64,000 bases of DNA from Candidatus Neomicrothrix sp. UBA814 (GCA_002296525.1 DBIA01000021.1:434001-498000); one strand, 5' to 3'. Counted from the first letter of the stretch, positions 35,926 to 44,497 are shown. Notes: generated by a model not told the origin, from the sequence alone. Numbers and translations: made by a program.

Positions 35926-36316
35926 GAAGGCAATAAGACAGTCTCACACCGGTGATCAGACCGTTTCGCTGGTTCGCTGGTCGGGACCATGGGATTCCAG
36001 TGACCCAGACGCCAACTTTAAAGAAGAGGTGGCCGCCTACGGTTTATTGGAGCCGTTAGACACGATCACTCGGTTATCAGAGTCCCTCGACATACCCGTT
36101 GGAGCTTTAGTGCGCTACGTATTAGCCAAATGGGCAACGGGAGGTAGCGAGGGAATGTTGCATATTGGCGGTACTTCTGTGCAGCGGATGCACAACGCGT
36201 GCCAGATCGCTGAAGACGAAGACACCGATGAAGCGCGGTTACTTGCGTACGAGGAAATTCGTCAGATGGTGCAGTGGTTGCACCTTCCTATCGAAGACCC
36301 AACTATCTACGACTGA
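35918..36316 (+). CDS. Hypothetical protein of about 132 residues
   Basis: The chosen ATG at 35918 has a good GGAAGG site six bases upstream; a longer reading from 35861 would add an unlikely Cys-rich segment. The protein has ARW- and LRQ-type helices with VRWSGPWDSSDPDANFKEEVAAYGLLEPLDTI near the N-terminus and IGGTSVQRMHNACQIAEDEDTDEARLLAYEEIRQMV in the C-terminal half. I do not recognise a family. No signal peptide or membrane helix is seen. It is convergent with chdC, with 3 bases between them. Confidence 0.6.
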   Translation: MSRKAIRQSHTGDQTVSLVRWSGPWDSSDPDANFKEEVAAYGLLEPLDTITRLSESLDIPVGALVRYVLAKWATGGSEGMLHIGGTSVQRMHNACQIAEDEDTDEARLLAYEEIRQMVQWLHLPIEDPTIYD

Positions 36317-36319
36317 CTC

Positions 36320-37009
36320 TCATCCGTTGAGAATCTGTTTAGTGACCACTTCTACTTCATCTAGGAGGCCCGTATAGAAGGTCCCAAATTCGCCGTAGAT
36401 CGCTGACGCTTCGTCATACCTCATGGTGTAAACAACTTCTTTGAGATCATCTAGGTGAGTTCCAAAGAGTGTCACCCCCCATTCGAAATCGTCGACACCC
36501 GTTGATCCCGTTACTACCTGCAAGATACGGCCCCGAAAGTTTCTTCCCGACTTTCCGTGTTCATACATAAGCTCTCGGCGGGTGTCATATGGAAGGGTGT
36601 ACCAGTTGCCCTGTTGTTCACGGCGCTTGGACATTGGGTAGAAGCAAAAGGCGTGCTTACCTTCGGGCGGTAGTTCAGGGTAGAGACGCGGCATTTTCAT
36701 TTCTTCAGGTAAATCTGGCGCGTATTCAGATGTCTCAGTCATTGAAACGTAACTGTCGGCCACCTCAAGCCCGGCCTGCTGAAGCTTGCTTTGAAGTCCT
36801 CGTAGACGCCAGAGGTCAGGCCCAAGAGCCATGAACCCCACATCTGCCTTATGACCAAAAAGTGCCACGCTCAAAACTTGGTGATCGGTATCTTCCGTCT
36901 CTTTAACCGCAGCAATGATTCGTTGTCCATCAGTGCTGTCAGTGATTTTGCAAAATAGGTGGAGAACACCCAAACCAACGGCAGTTGAAACGTACTGGGG
37001 AGGGTTCAT
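36320..37009 (-). CDS. chdC: Coproheme decarboxylase (ChdC/HemQ)
   Basis: This 229-residue chlorite-dismutase-fold enzyme decarboxylates coproheme to heme b. The catalytic Tyr of ChdC is in GNWYTLPYD (Y137), and the heme-ligand His is in LMYEHGKSGRNFRGRI (H151), as in Gram-positive HemQ proteins. This makes it a decarboxylase and not a chlorite dismutase, which would have Arg in the distal site. Together with hemE and the HemY/CgoX-type oxidase at 18-21 kb it indicates heme synthesis through coproporphyrin. It is followed downstream by a convergent hypothetical gene and preceded by fdhD. Confidence 0.9.
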   Translation of the reverse strand: MNPPQYVSTAVGLGVLHLFCKITDSTDGQRIIAAVKETEDTDHQVLSVALFGHKADVGFMALGPDLWRLRGLQSKLQQAGLEVADSYVSMTETSEYAPDLPEEMKMPRLYPELPPEGKHAFCFYPMSKRREQQGNWYTLPYDTRRELMYEHGKSGRNFRGRILQVVTGSTGVDDFEWGVTLFGTHLDDLKEVVYTMRYDEASAIYGEFGTFYTGLLDEVEVVTKQILNG

Positions 37010-37027
37010 GTTCTCAATTTTAGGGGT

Positions 37028-37828
37028 CTATTTGTCAATGCGGCCCGCATATAGGTTCATGGAGTCTTGGCGAGCAAACCCAATGAGCGTCATATTCGCT
37101 GCTTTTGCCAAATCTATGGCAAGAGCACTAGGGGCTGATACGGCCACCAGCGTACCGAAGCCTCCACTCCAGGCCTTTTGCACCATTTCAAAGCTGGCTC
37201 GTCCACTCACAAAAAGTCCAAGCTGCTCTGAGTTTCGTTGTCCGTTTAGCAATCGGCTTCCAATTACTTTGTCTACCGCGTTGTGTCTTCCTATATCTTC
37301 CCGCAGTAGTTCGACCGTTCCATGTGAGTCAAAGACAGCTGCCGCATGAAGACCCCCCGTGCGGGCGAACATTTCTTGTTCTTCGCTAACAGTCTCCAAA
37401 ACTTTTTGAATCACCTCGACATTAAACGTCACTGCATTCTTTACAGGCGCCATTCGAGAGGCAAGGTCCGTGAGGGCCAGTGATCCACATAGCCCACATG
37501 AAGAACTCACATTTCCGATTCGAGCTTGCGGGGTCGGTGCCTGGCCCCCTGTTTCCACCGTCACCACGTTGTATTCGTATTCAGCTGCTGGACCTTCACC
37601 GCAGTATCGGACCCCAGTGACCGGCGCTTTTTGAAGGAGATTTTCAGCAACACAAAATCCCACTGCTAACTCGTAATCATGACCTGGCGTTCGCATGGTG
37701 GTGGCGACAAGATGTCCATCCAACCTAATTTCGAGCGGCTCTTCGACGATAACCTCGTCGGGAAAGCGTGAGATATCGCCCTTCTGAAGCTTCTGAACTA
37801 GAAACTTTTCACTTCGGCCCTTGCGCAT
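37028..37828 (-). CDS. fdhD: Formate dehydrogenase accessory sulfurtransferase FdhD
   Basis: This 266-residue protein has the FdhD motif SSSCGLCGSLAL (C111 and C114), a GHDYELAVGFCVAENLL segment near 49-66 and RLLNGQRNSEQLGLFVSGRASFEMVQKA near 190-215. FdhD moves sulfur to the molybdenum cofactor of formate dehydrogenase, using a cysteine desulfurase as donor. A formate dehydrogenase gene is not in this window. It precedes chdC on the same strand with a gap of 18 bases. Confidence 0.92.
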   Translation of the reverse strand: MRKGRSEKFLVQKLQKGDISRFPDEVIVEEPLEIRLDGHLVATTMRTPGHDYELAVGFCVAENLLQKAPVTGVRYCGEGPAAEYEYNVVTVETGGQAPTPQARIGNVSSSCGLCGSLALTDLASRMAPVKNAVTFNVEVIQKVLETVSEEQEMFARTGGLHAAAVFDSHGTVELLREDIGRHNAVDKVIGSRLLNGQRNSEQLGLFVSGRASFEMVQKAWSGGFGTLVAVSAPSALAIDLAKAANMTLIGFARQDSMNLYAGRIDK

Positions 37829-37885
37829 ATAACTAGGCTACTCCTGGCCCAATGCTTCTTCGCGCGGTGAGTTTTTCCTAGTGAT

Positions 37886-38377
37886 TCAGTCGGGTTGCAC
37901 TCGCTGAAGCTTCGCTTCTAAATGATGCTGAAACTTCTCACCTACTGCTGCCATAGATAGGTCATAGGTCAGCTCATCGTTTTCGATTCGCACCAAACGA
38001 CTCACCTGTTCGACAGGCTTAGCCGATGGAGTTGTAGCCACTTCAACTGAGTCAAAGTTGACAATGAAAGACTCGCCGTTTGAGACAAAAGATCCGACAT
38101 GAGTTTCGACAATGCCTGTTGGTTGAGCGATCACCATTTCCATTACGGTGCTGTCGACAACTCGCAGAAAGCCTTGCTCAGAGTGAAGCGGTTGACCATC
38201 AGAAACTCTTTTGGTTTTTTGGGTGTAGGTAACGAACGGTTTCCCTACATGAGCGAAGACTATTTCTTCTGAGTATTCGAAACTGTCGATGGTGGGATAA
38301 TGGCCATTGCCGCTCCCCCGCCAAAGGCCGAGTAGCGGAACAAGTGGCAAACAAGCTTGGTGAAGAGGTGGTTGCAT
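37886..38377 (-). CDS. Nitrobindin-like FABP-family heme protein
   Basis: This 163-residue beta-barrel protein has the family N-terminal motif GxWxGxG (GLWRGSG, about 17-23) and the C-terminal FQHHLEAKLQRV segment with the His pair (H151, H152) near the heme-coordinating position. Nitrobindins bind heme and convert peroxynitrite to nitrate. The strand-rich middle with SEQGFLRVVDS and ETHVGSF fits the family. It may help with nitrosative stress together with the truncated globin elsewhere in the window. It is a separate short gene between fdhD and groEL. Confidence 0.85.
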   Translation of the reverse strand: MQPPLHQACLPLVPLLGLWRGSGNGHYPTIDSFEYSEEIVFAHVGKPFVTYTQKTKRVSDGQPLHSEQGFLRVVDSTVMEMVIAQPTGIVETHVGSFVSNGESFIVNFDSVEVATTPSAKPVEQVSRLVRIENDELTYDLSMAAVGEKFQHHLEAKLQRVQPD

Positions 38378-38473
38378 AGGGGCCCGTTTCGGAGTTTCTG
38401 TAGGTTACGTTCCGAAGGGAGCCTCGCGCAGCGTTAAATCGGAGCCGGCGCTACCGCCATCTAGGTCCGTAAT

Positions 38474-40096
38474 TTAGAAATCCATGTCAGGCATTGGTGG
38501 CATACCGCTACCGCCTTCGTCTGGCTGTTCGCAAATCACGGCTTCAGTCGTCAGGAACAAAGCCGCAATTGAAGCAGCATTTTGTAGCGCCGAAAGTGTG
38601 ACCTTCGCCGCGTCAATTACTCCGGCGCCAACTAGGTCTTCGTATTCACCGCTTGCCGCGTTAAGTCCGTGACTTCCGTCAAGGTCCCGGACACGGCTCA
38701 CTACGACGCCACCCTCCATGCCAGCGTTTTCCGCGATCTGCTTGAGGGGACCTTCAAGAGAGCGAGCGACAAGATTTGCTCCCGTTGCCACGTCCCCTTC
38801 TAGTCCGTCAGCAGATGCTTGGACTGCAGCCTGAGCTCGTAGAAGGGTTACTCCGCCACCTGCTACGACGCCAGATTCGATCGCCGCTTTGGTGGTGCTC
38901 ACAGCATCTTCGATGCGGTGCTTCTTTTCTTTAAGTTCAACCTCTGTTGCCGCTCCGACTTTGAGAACCGCTACGCCGCCTGAAAGTTTGGCCAGCCGTT
39001 CCTGCAGTTTTTCGCGGTCGTAGTCCGAGTCAGTGTTATCGATTTCATTCTTGATCTGCTCGATGCGACCTGCGACATCAGTTTCGTCACCAGCCCCTTC
39101 AATGATTGTGGTTTCGTCTTTAGTGACAATCACACGGCGAGCTGTGCCCAACAGGTCGAGTGTGGTGTTTTCAAGCTTGAGACCAACGTCCTCGCTTATG
39201 ACCTGTCCGCCGGTCAGTATCGCCATGTCTTGAAGCATGGCTTTGCGACGATCTCCAAAACCAGGTGCCTTAACAGCTACGGACTTAAACGTCCCACGTA
39301 TTTTGTTGACAACGATTGTCGCAAGCGCTTCGCCTTCGACGTCTTCTGCGATGATCACCATCGGCTTTCCCGATTGCATGACTTTTTCAAGTACGGGTAC
39401 GACATCTCTCACCGCGGTGATCTTCCCCTGTACGAACAAGAAGTAGGGGTCATCCAAGACAGCCTCTTGACGGTCTGGATCAGTTACGAAATAGGGCGAA
39501 ATGTATCCCTTGTCGAAGCGCATGCCCTCCACTAGATCCATTTCCAAACCGAAGGTCTGACTCTCTTCGACAGTGATAACCCCATCTTTGCCAACTTTTT
39601 CGATGGCTTCACTTATGTGGTCACCAATTTCACGATCAGCTGCCGAGATAGCAGCGACTTGGGCAATTTGTTCTTTGGACTCAGTAACGCTGACGGCCAT
39701 ACCCTCTATCGCGGCGACCGCGGATGCCACGCCTGCCTCAATTCCTTTCTTAAGCGCCATCGGGTTGGCTCCCGCCGCGACATTACGCATACCCTCGTGC
39801 ACCATCGACCAAGCAAGCACTGTGGCTGTGGTGGTGCCGTCTCCGGCTACATCGTCAGTCTTTTTCGCTACTTCTTTAACAAGTTCCGCTCCGATGCGTT
39901 CAACGGGGTCTTCAAGTTCAATATCTTTCGCAATCGAAACCCCATCATTTGTGATGGTGGGAGCACCCCATTTTTTATCTAGAACTACATTTCGGCCTTT
40001 GGGACCCAGAGTTACTCGAACAGCGTCCGCAAGTTGGTTCATGCCCGCCTCAAGAGACTTACGTGCTTCTTCATCAAAAGAGATCATCTTTGCCAT
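38474..40096 (-). CDS. groL: Chaperonin GroEL
   Basis: This 540-residue 60-kDa chaperonin is full length, with the ATP-binding segment DVAGDGTTTATVLAWSM (about 83-99), an apical domain in the middle and a C-terminal end GGSGMPPMPDMDF. The usual C-terminal GGM repeats are short (GSGMPPM). GroES is not adjacent, so this is a separate copy, as is common in actinobacteria. A CIRCE operator lies 34 bases before the ATG, so control by the HrcA repressor is strongly suggested. Confidence 0.97.
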   Translation of the reverse strand: MAKMISFDEEARKSLEAGMNQLADAVRVTLGPKGRNVVLDKKWGAPTITNDGVSIAKDIELEDPVERIGAELVKEVAKKTDDVAGDGTTTATVLAWSMVHEGMRNVAAGANPMALKKGIEAGVASAVAAIEGMAVSVTESKEQIAQVAAISAADREIGDHISEAIEKVGKDGVITVEESQTFGLEMDLVEGMRFDKGYISPYFVTDPDRQEAVLDDPYFLFVQGKITAVRDVVPVLEKVMQSGKPMVIIAEDVEGEALATIVVNKIRGTFKSVAVKAPGFGDRRKAMLQDMAILTGGQVISEDVGLKLENTTLDLLGTARRVIVTKDETTIIEGAGDETDVAGRIEQIKNEIDNTDSDYDREKLQERLAKLSGGVAVLKVGAATEVELKEKKHRIEDAVSTTKAAIESGVVAGGGVTLLRAQAAVQASADGLEGDVATGANLVARSLEGPLKQIAENAGMEGGVVVSRVRDLDGSHGLNAASGEYEDLVGAGVIDAAKVTLSALQNAASIAALFLTTEAVICEQPDEGGSGMPPMPDMDF

Positions 40097-40129
40097 CTGA
40101 ATTTGACTCCATTGCTGTGGGTTACGGCA

Positions 40130-40156
40130 TTAGCACTCTCACCAAGAGAGTGCTAG
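40130..40156. promoter_or_regulatory. CIRCE operator (HrcA-binding site) upstream of groEL
   Basis: Arms TTAGCACTC (40130-40138) and GAGTGCTAG (40148-40156) are separated by nine bases. This is the CIRCE consensus TTAGCACTC-N9-GAGTGCTAA with one changed base at the last position, so 8 of 9 pairs match. Its placement 34 bases before the groEL start fits HrcA-dependent heat-shock control. No hrcA is in the window. Confidence 0.93.
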
Positions 40157-40281
40157 TAGCCAATCAGCGAATACCTACCAATTGCAACCTCGTGAGCAAG
40201 GATTCTCATAGATTTCGGCTTTCGACCGTTGAGGCTTCAGAGCAGATAAAGGATCATCTGCCAGTCGGGCCTATCTAAGGC

Positions 40282-41283
40282 TTAAGGAGCGGACGGATCG
40301 ACAATTCTGGACCCCACAGAGGTAAGGCACGCTGTTGTTTCTTCAAACGCGCGTTCCTTGCCGAAACTTTCTACCAACGACACCACCGACACACCTTCGG
40401 GAACGTCACTTTCAAGGTCGCGAGCGCCTACAACGGCAACCACTGGAACACCGTGCCTTGCGGCTATATCGGCGACACCTCCCACAACTTTTCCATTGAA
40501 CGATTCTTTATCTAAATGGCCCTCTCCTGTAATGACGAGGTCAGCAGTCGACACAGCGTCTTCGAGTTCAACTTCCTCTGCTACTAGGTCGAAACCATCA
40601 ACTAATTGTGCTCCTAAAGCAGCGAGCCCTCCGGCCAGACCACCCGCCGCACCTGACCGCGGTAGAGCGGTTACGTCCACGCCATACTCATCTAGATACA
40701 TGTCAGCTAATGACGAAAGGCGTCGCTCAAGTAATTCAATTTGGGCTCTACTAGCACCCTTTTGAGGACCGAAAATTGACGGCGCATCGAGAAACTGCGT
40801 TGCAACATCACAAGCGACTATGAGGTCGATACCCGAGAAGCGGACTACCGGCTCCATAGCGCGTATTGCTCCTAGCCCTCCATCAGTTGAAGCTGACCCG
40901 CCGACGCCCACGATGATTCGTCGCGCCCCAGCAGTTCTAGCTTCCACAAGGATTTCTCCAGTTCCAAGGGTGCTAGCTGCCAAGGGATCGTTGTGTTGAG
41001 GTCCGCCGGCGAGCAACAAACCACTTGCCTCAGCCATCTCAACAACCGCTAAATTGCCCGAAATTCGCCACCTCGCTGAAACAAGGTCACCTAAAGGGCC
41101 TGTTACTTGGGAAACACGGTTGGAGCCCCCCAGAGCGTCGAGGGTTCCCTCCCCGCCATCAGCTAAGGGCAAAGTAACCACGTCGTCTCGTTGAGACCTA
41201 GAGATTCCTTCAGCTAACGCCTGGGCCGCCTGTGCAGCGGTAGCCGTACCGCGGAATTTGTCGGGGCAAACGATAATGCGCAA
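40282..41283 (-). CDS. Glycerate kinase (GlxK/GarK type)
   Basis: This 333-residue kinase phosphorylates D-glycerate to 2- or 3-phosphoglycerate. It begins RIIVCPDKFRGTATAAQAAQALAEG (family N-terminus), has VVTLPLADGGEGTLDAL near 37-53, GVGGSASTDGGLGAI and the GAAGGLAGGLAALGAQLVDG stretch, and VITGEGHLDKESFNGK near 250-265. It is about 40 residues shorter than the E. coli enzymes. It could use glycerate from serine-glyoxylate aminotransferase reactions, but the aminotransferase is elsewhere in the window, so this link is speculative. Confidence 0.92.
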   Translation of the reverse strand: MRIIVCPDKFRGTATAAQAAQALAEGISRSQRDDVVTLPLADGGEGTLDALGGSNRVSQVTGPLGDLVSARWRISGNLAVVEMAEASGLLLAGGPQHNDPLAASTLGTGEILVEARTAGARRIIVGVGGSASTDGGLGAIRAMEPVVRFSGIDLIVACDVATQFLDAPSIFGPQKGASRAQIELLERRLSSLADMYLDEYGVDVTALPRSGAAGGLAGGLAALGAQLVDGFDLVAEEVELEDAVSTADLVITGEGHLDKESFNGKVVGGVADIAARHGVPVVAVVGARDLESDVPEGVSVVSLVESFGKERAFEETTACLTSVGSRIVDPSAP

Positions 41284-41305
41284 AGCAATTTCAGGCGCTA
41301 TCGAG

Positions 41306-41926
41306 TTACTCTGCGCTAGCCGTGTCGATACCTAGGGCAATGAGAACGTGAGGATCTTCGACATCTGGAAATGCGCTCAAATCGGTGGGCATCTTATAGG
41401 TGTCGTTATCGGGATCTAACCCGAGCAAAGAAGCGATATCTCCAGCCTCAATAATCGAGCCCGGCTGGTAGTAGACCCTCGTCCGATCTAGGGCCGTGCC
41501 TTTCATGTTGATCGGAGTTTTAGTGATAAAGCCCTTAGTTTTGAGAGTATCGGTGGTGCGACCTGCTGCTCCCCTAACTGTGGTCGAATTCGCTACCTGG
41601 ACTGAGACCTCGTTATTAGGTCGACCTTCGAAACCCACCATTGACCCCGAATCAGAAGTCTCAGCTTCGTCATCCTGTTCTGGAGCAGAGGTTGCAACGC
41701 TGATACCCGGCAGAGTCGTCGCTGTCGCCGAGTCACCGGAATCCGCTTCGCTCGCGGCATCATTGGATGCGGGTTGTACCGTCGTCGGGCTTGCGGCTGG
41801 CACCGAGTCGAGCGTGGGTGTATCGGTTCCACGAAGCAGGTATATCCCTACAACGACTGCGACAACCACCAAGAGCGCTCCTCTTATTGCGGCAGCATTA
41901 TTTGGTCTTGACATTGGACCGTTCAT
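41306..41926 (-). CDS. Membrane-anchored LytR C-terminal domain protein
   Basis: This 206-residue protein has a single transmembrane helix near 10-25 and a Ser/Thr/Asp-rich linker (about 30-100). A LytR_C domain (about 105-175) reads EVSVQVANSTTVRGAAGRTTDTLKTKGF and RTRVYYQPGSIIEAG. LytR_C is the small extracytoplasmic domain attached to LCP-type cell-wall ligases; here it stands alone, as in many actinobacterial proteins next to DUF3263. It overlaps the DUF3263 gene upstream by 4 bases. Its role in cell-wall attachment is inferred from the domain. Confidence 0.85.
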   Translation of the reverse strand: MNGPMSRPNNAAAIRGALLVVVAVVVGIYLLRGTDTPTLDSVPAASPTTVQPASNDAASEADSGDSATATTLPGISVATSAPEQDDEAETSDSGSMVGFEGRPNNEVSVQVANSTTVRGAAGRTTDTLKTKGFITKTPINMKGTALDRTRVYYQPGSIIEAGDIASLLGLDPDNDTYKMPTDLSAFPDVEDPHVLIALGIDTASAE

Positions 41927-42201
41927 CGGGCGACCTCCTGGTCGGCTGTGCGACGGGCTGTGTGTTCTTGACGCCGGCGATCACGCATTCGCCTTAATCG
42001 GCGCACCAACAGCGGTTCTGCAACCAAAGCTTCTTCAGAATCTATGAGTTCGTCTAGTACCAGCGCATATTCGGACTCAGTTAGCTGGAATTGTTCTCTT
42101 ACAGCTTGGTCTTTCGGAACGTCTGACTCCCACCATGACTGTTCAAATTCAAGAATGGCCAGCTCGCGTTGACTCAGTTTCTGGTGAGATGGTTCTTCCA
42201 C
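41923..42201 (-). CDS. DUF3263 domain protein
   Basis: This 92-residue protein has the DUF3263 pattern LSQRELAILEFEQSWWESDVPKDQAVREQFQLTESEYALVLDELID (about 9-54), followed by a basic RRRQEHTARR tail. It resembles a helix-turn-helix fold and probably binds DNA. The family is widespread in actinobacteria and often lies next to LytR_C genes, as here (4-base overlap). The regulatory target is unknown. Confidence 0.85.
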   Translation of the reverse strand: MEEPSHQKLSQRELAILEFEQSWWESDVPKDQAVREQFQLTESEYALVLDELIDSEEALVAEPLLVRRLRRMRDRRRQEHTARRTADQEVAR

Positions 42202-42229
42202 TGTTGTCTTCTTCCTTCCGGTGTCGCGG

Positions 42230-42302
42230 AGCCCGAGGTGGGAATCGAACCCACAACCCCCGCTTTACAAGAGCGGTGCTCTAGCCGTTGAGCTACTCGG
42301 GC
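42230..42302 (-). tRNA. trnT: tRNA-Thr (anticodon TGT)
   Basis: The 73-base minus-strand transcript folds as a full cloverleaf: acceptor GCCCGAG/CTCGGGC with discriminator T, D-stem GCTC/GAGC, anticodon stem CCGCT/AGCGG with loop CTTGTAA (anticodon TGT, reading ACA and other Thr codons), and T-stem GTGGG/CCCAC with TTCGATT loop. The 3' CCA is not encoded. Confidence 0.97.
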
Positions 42303-42350
42303 CATGCACGCCTAGCGTAAACCCCAAACTGGTGTGAGTGATGTCGTTCA

Positions 42351-43268
42351 CTAACTGATTTCTCTCTGACGCTTAATTTCATAGATTGTTATAGCCGCTG
42401 CATTAGAAACATTCAGTGATCCGATCTGACCGGTTTGGGGAATCGCGACGAGTTGATCACATCGCTGCTTGATGAGATGCGATATTCCTTCTCCTTCAGC
42501 TCCAAGGACAACTGTTAATGGCTCGGTCGCTACTCGCATGTCGTAGATCGAAGTTCGGGCGCTTTCGTCAAGACCTATAACCCAGAGGCCTTTGTCCGAC
42601 ATTTGTTTAATAGCGGCCGGAAGTCCAGCAACTAACGCTATTGGCAAGTGTTCAACTGCTCCGGCTGCAGCTTTAACCGCCGCTGGCGTAAGGCGGGCCG
42701 CCCTGTGACGCGGCAAGACGATACCTGTAACCCCAGCGACCTCCGCTGTTCTCAGCACAGCACCTAAATTTCGTGGGTCAGTAACTCCATCTAGGGCCAC
42801 GATCATCGGCAACTTCTTGGGGTTTTCTGAAATAAGAGTCTCCAGCGCCACCGGCTGAATCGGCTCCGCTTGGGCAATAACACCTTGGTGAGAATCGGTT
42901 AATGCATAATCGTCAAGCTTTTTTCTACTGAGTTGTTGAAGCGGAACTCGTCGTTCTTCACAAAGATCCGCTATCTCAGCTAGGACCGCTGTGTCATACA
43001 CATCCTCACTAATGAGAACTTGTTGGGTTCTTCGGGTGCCCGCTCGCAACAATTCGCGCACCGCTTGCCGTCCTTCGATATGGTCACCGCCCAGGCCATC
43101 GCGCTTGGACGTCGCAGTTCCCGGTCGGCTCTCTCCACGGTTTCTATTTCCTTGACCTCCGCGCCTCGAGTGGCCCGATCGTACGGGAGGTTTTGATCTC
43201 TTCTGTCCTCTCGCTCCGGAGGCCGAACGTCCTTTGGTCCCTTTTGACCGGCTCTGGGGTCTATTCAC
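42351..43268 (-). CDS. rlmB: 23S rRNA (guanosine-2'-O-)-methyltransferase RlmB (TrmH/SpoU family)
   Basis: This 305-residue protein has a 60-residue Arg/Lys/Gly-rich disordered N-terminus, as often in actinobacterial forms. A substrate-binding domain (about 65-140, starting HIEGRQAVRELLRAG) and a SPOUT methyltransferase follow, with DPRNLGAVLRTAEVAGVTGI (about 160-179), VLGAEGEGIS and QIGSLNVSNAAAITIYE, which forms the knot. RlmB methylates G2251 of 23S rRNA; related enzymes act at other sites, so the exact target is from family assignment. It overlaps ispF by 4 bases. Confidence 0.92.
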   Translation of the reverse strand: MNRPQSRSKGTKGRSASGARGQKRSKPPVRSGHSRRGGQGNRNRGESRPGTATSKRDGLGGDHIEGRQAVRELLRAGTRRTQQVLISEDVYDTAVLAEIADLCEERRVPLQQLSRKKLDDYALTDSHQGVIAQAEPIQPVALETLISENPKKLPMIVALDGVTDPRNLGAVLRTAEVAGVTGIVLPRHRAARLTPAAVKAAAGAVEHLPIALVAGLPAAIKQMSDKGLWVIGLDESARTSIYDMRVATEPLTVVLGAEGEGISHLIKQRCDQLVAIPQTGQIGSLNVSNAAAITIYEIKRQREIS

Positions 43269-43735
43269 TTTTTCTCCAGCAAAGCGACCGCTAAGGCGAC
43301 GACACCTTCGCCTCTCCCTAAGGCACCTATACCTTCAGTCCGCTTCCCGCAAACCGTGACGACGCCCCCCGCTGCATCGGAAAGACCAGCTTCCATCTGC
43401 TTTTTAACCGGCGCTATCCGGGGTGTGTCGGTTACGACCGTACAGTCAGCATTTACGAGTGCCCATCCGGCGTCACTAATCATCTCGGCTGTTTCCCTTA
43501 AAAGTTGAACGCTATTTGCGCCGTTGAGTTCCTCAGAAGTGTCCGGAAAGATCTGACCTATGTCGCCGAGGCCCGCCGCACTAAGCATCGCGTCCATAAT
43601 TGCGTGAGTGACGACATCACCGTCACTATGACCATCCAGACCGCGCTTTTCGGTAAACGTGACTCCACCTATCACGAGGGGCCTGTCGTCTTCCGCCCAC
43701 CCGTGCGCGTCGTACCCCTGCCCAATGCGCATCAT
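43265..43735 (-). CDS. ispF: 2-C-methyl-D-erythritol 2,4-cyclodiphosphate synthase
   Basis: This 156-residue MEP-pathway enzyme makes the cyclodiphosphate from CDP-ME 2-phosphate. The zinc ligands are in IGQGYDAHGW (D9, H11) and GLDGHSDGDVVTHAIMDAML, where the usual GHSDGD motif is intact. The GLGDIGQIFPDT segment is typical. It overlaps ispD by 4 bases and rlmB by 4, so the MEP genes and rlmB form one transcription unit. The polyprenyl diphosphate synthase at 47201 may use the isoprenoid units. Confidence 0.96.
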   Translation of the reverse strand: MMRIGQGYDAHGWAEDDRPLVIGGVTFTEKRGLDGHSDGDVVTHAIMDAMLSAAGLGDIGQIFPDTSEELNGANSVQLLRETAEMISDAGWALVNADCTVVTDTPRIAPVKKQMEAGLSDAAGGVVTVCGKRTEGIGALGRGEGVVALAVALLEKK

Positions 43736-44388
43736 TGATTCAATCCCATCAGCTCCGCCGCGATGGCCAGATCACTTGGTTCGGTAATTTTGATCGCCGT
43801 TGCCTCACCAGGGACCACTTCAACAGTGCCACCAATTACTTCGATTAATGCCGCGTCATCAGTGGCTTCTCGACTATCTGCGTGTGCTACTTCCAACATC
43901 TTCCGGTTAAACGCCTGCGGAGTTTGAATCGCCATGATTGTGTCACGATCCAGCGTGCATTTAACTTCTTTACCTCGGGGTCCGTCCTGAACTTGTTTAA
44001 GAGTGTCCGGTACAGCTAAACCCGGTACAGCAGCATCGGCGCCTGCTTCGACAGCGTTAATGACCGACTCAAAGAGCTCCACAGGTGCTCCAGGTCTCGC
44101 CGCATCGTGAATAACAACAGTTGTGGCTACATCAGGCAAAGCTTCGAGCCCGTTGCGCACGGATTCACCTCGGCTGCTCCCACCGATCACAACAATATCG
44201 GCGCCGAAGTTGGCGGCATCTTTAATATTTGCGGAGTTAACGACGAGAATCACACCCTGGCTAGATGCGCGCGCTGCTTCCACACTCCACTCCACGACAC
44301 GCTGATGCCCCAACATCGCCAACTGTTTGTTTCCTCCAAACCGAGAACCGAGCCCGGCAGCCAAAACGATCGACCATGTGATTCCCAC
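43732..44388 (-). CDS. ispD: 2-C-methyl-D-erythritol 4-phosphate cytidylyltransferase
   Basis: This 218-residue enzyme transfers CMP to MEP. It has the nucleotide-binding start VLAAGLGSRFGGNKQL (about 9-24), where K21 contacts CTP, VIHDAARPGAP (the conserved D-A-R-P, about 93-103), IQTPQAFNRKML and DDAALIE near the C-terminus. It overlaps ispF by 4 bases. In many actinobacteria ispD is fused with ispF or placed next to carD; here it is separate and adjacent to ispF. A 12-bp palindrome lies 27 bases upstream. Confidence 0.95.
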   Translation of the reverse strand: MGITWSIVLAAGLGSRFGGNKQLAMLGHQRVVEWSVEAARASSQGVILVVNSANIKDAANFGADIVVIGGSSRGESVRNGLEALPDVATTVVIHDAARPGAPVELFESVINAVEAGADAAVPGLAVPDTLKQVQDGPRGKEVKCTLDRDTIMAIQTPQAFNRKMLEVAHADSREATDDAALIEVIGGTVEVVPGEATAIKITEPSDLAIAAELMGLNQ

Positions 44389-44414
44389 AGCAACACTCTG
44401 ACACTATTGAACGC

Positions 44415-44426
44415 TGTTTCGAAACA
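44415..44426. promoter_or_regulatory. 12-bp palindrome TGTTTCGAAACA upstream of ispD
   Basis: This is a perfect 12-bp palindrome, flanked by CGC on one side and GCG on the other with a one-base offset. It lies between clpC and ispD, 27 bases before the ispD start. It may be an operator or part of a short terminator; no regulator is known for it. Confidence 0.3.
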
Positions 44427-44497
44427 AGCGACAGATATTTAAATTCATTGGTTACGTGCAGCTACCGAAGATTGGACTCGAGAATCGCTTAATGGCT

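Noticed and set aside
36320..37009. Chlorite dismutase
   Set aside because: The distal-site Arg of chlorite dismutase is absent and the ChdC catalytic Tyr is present, so coproheme decarboxylase is the better call.
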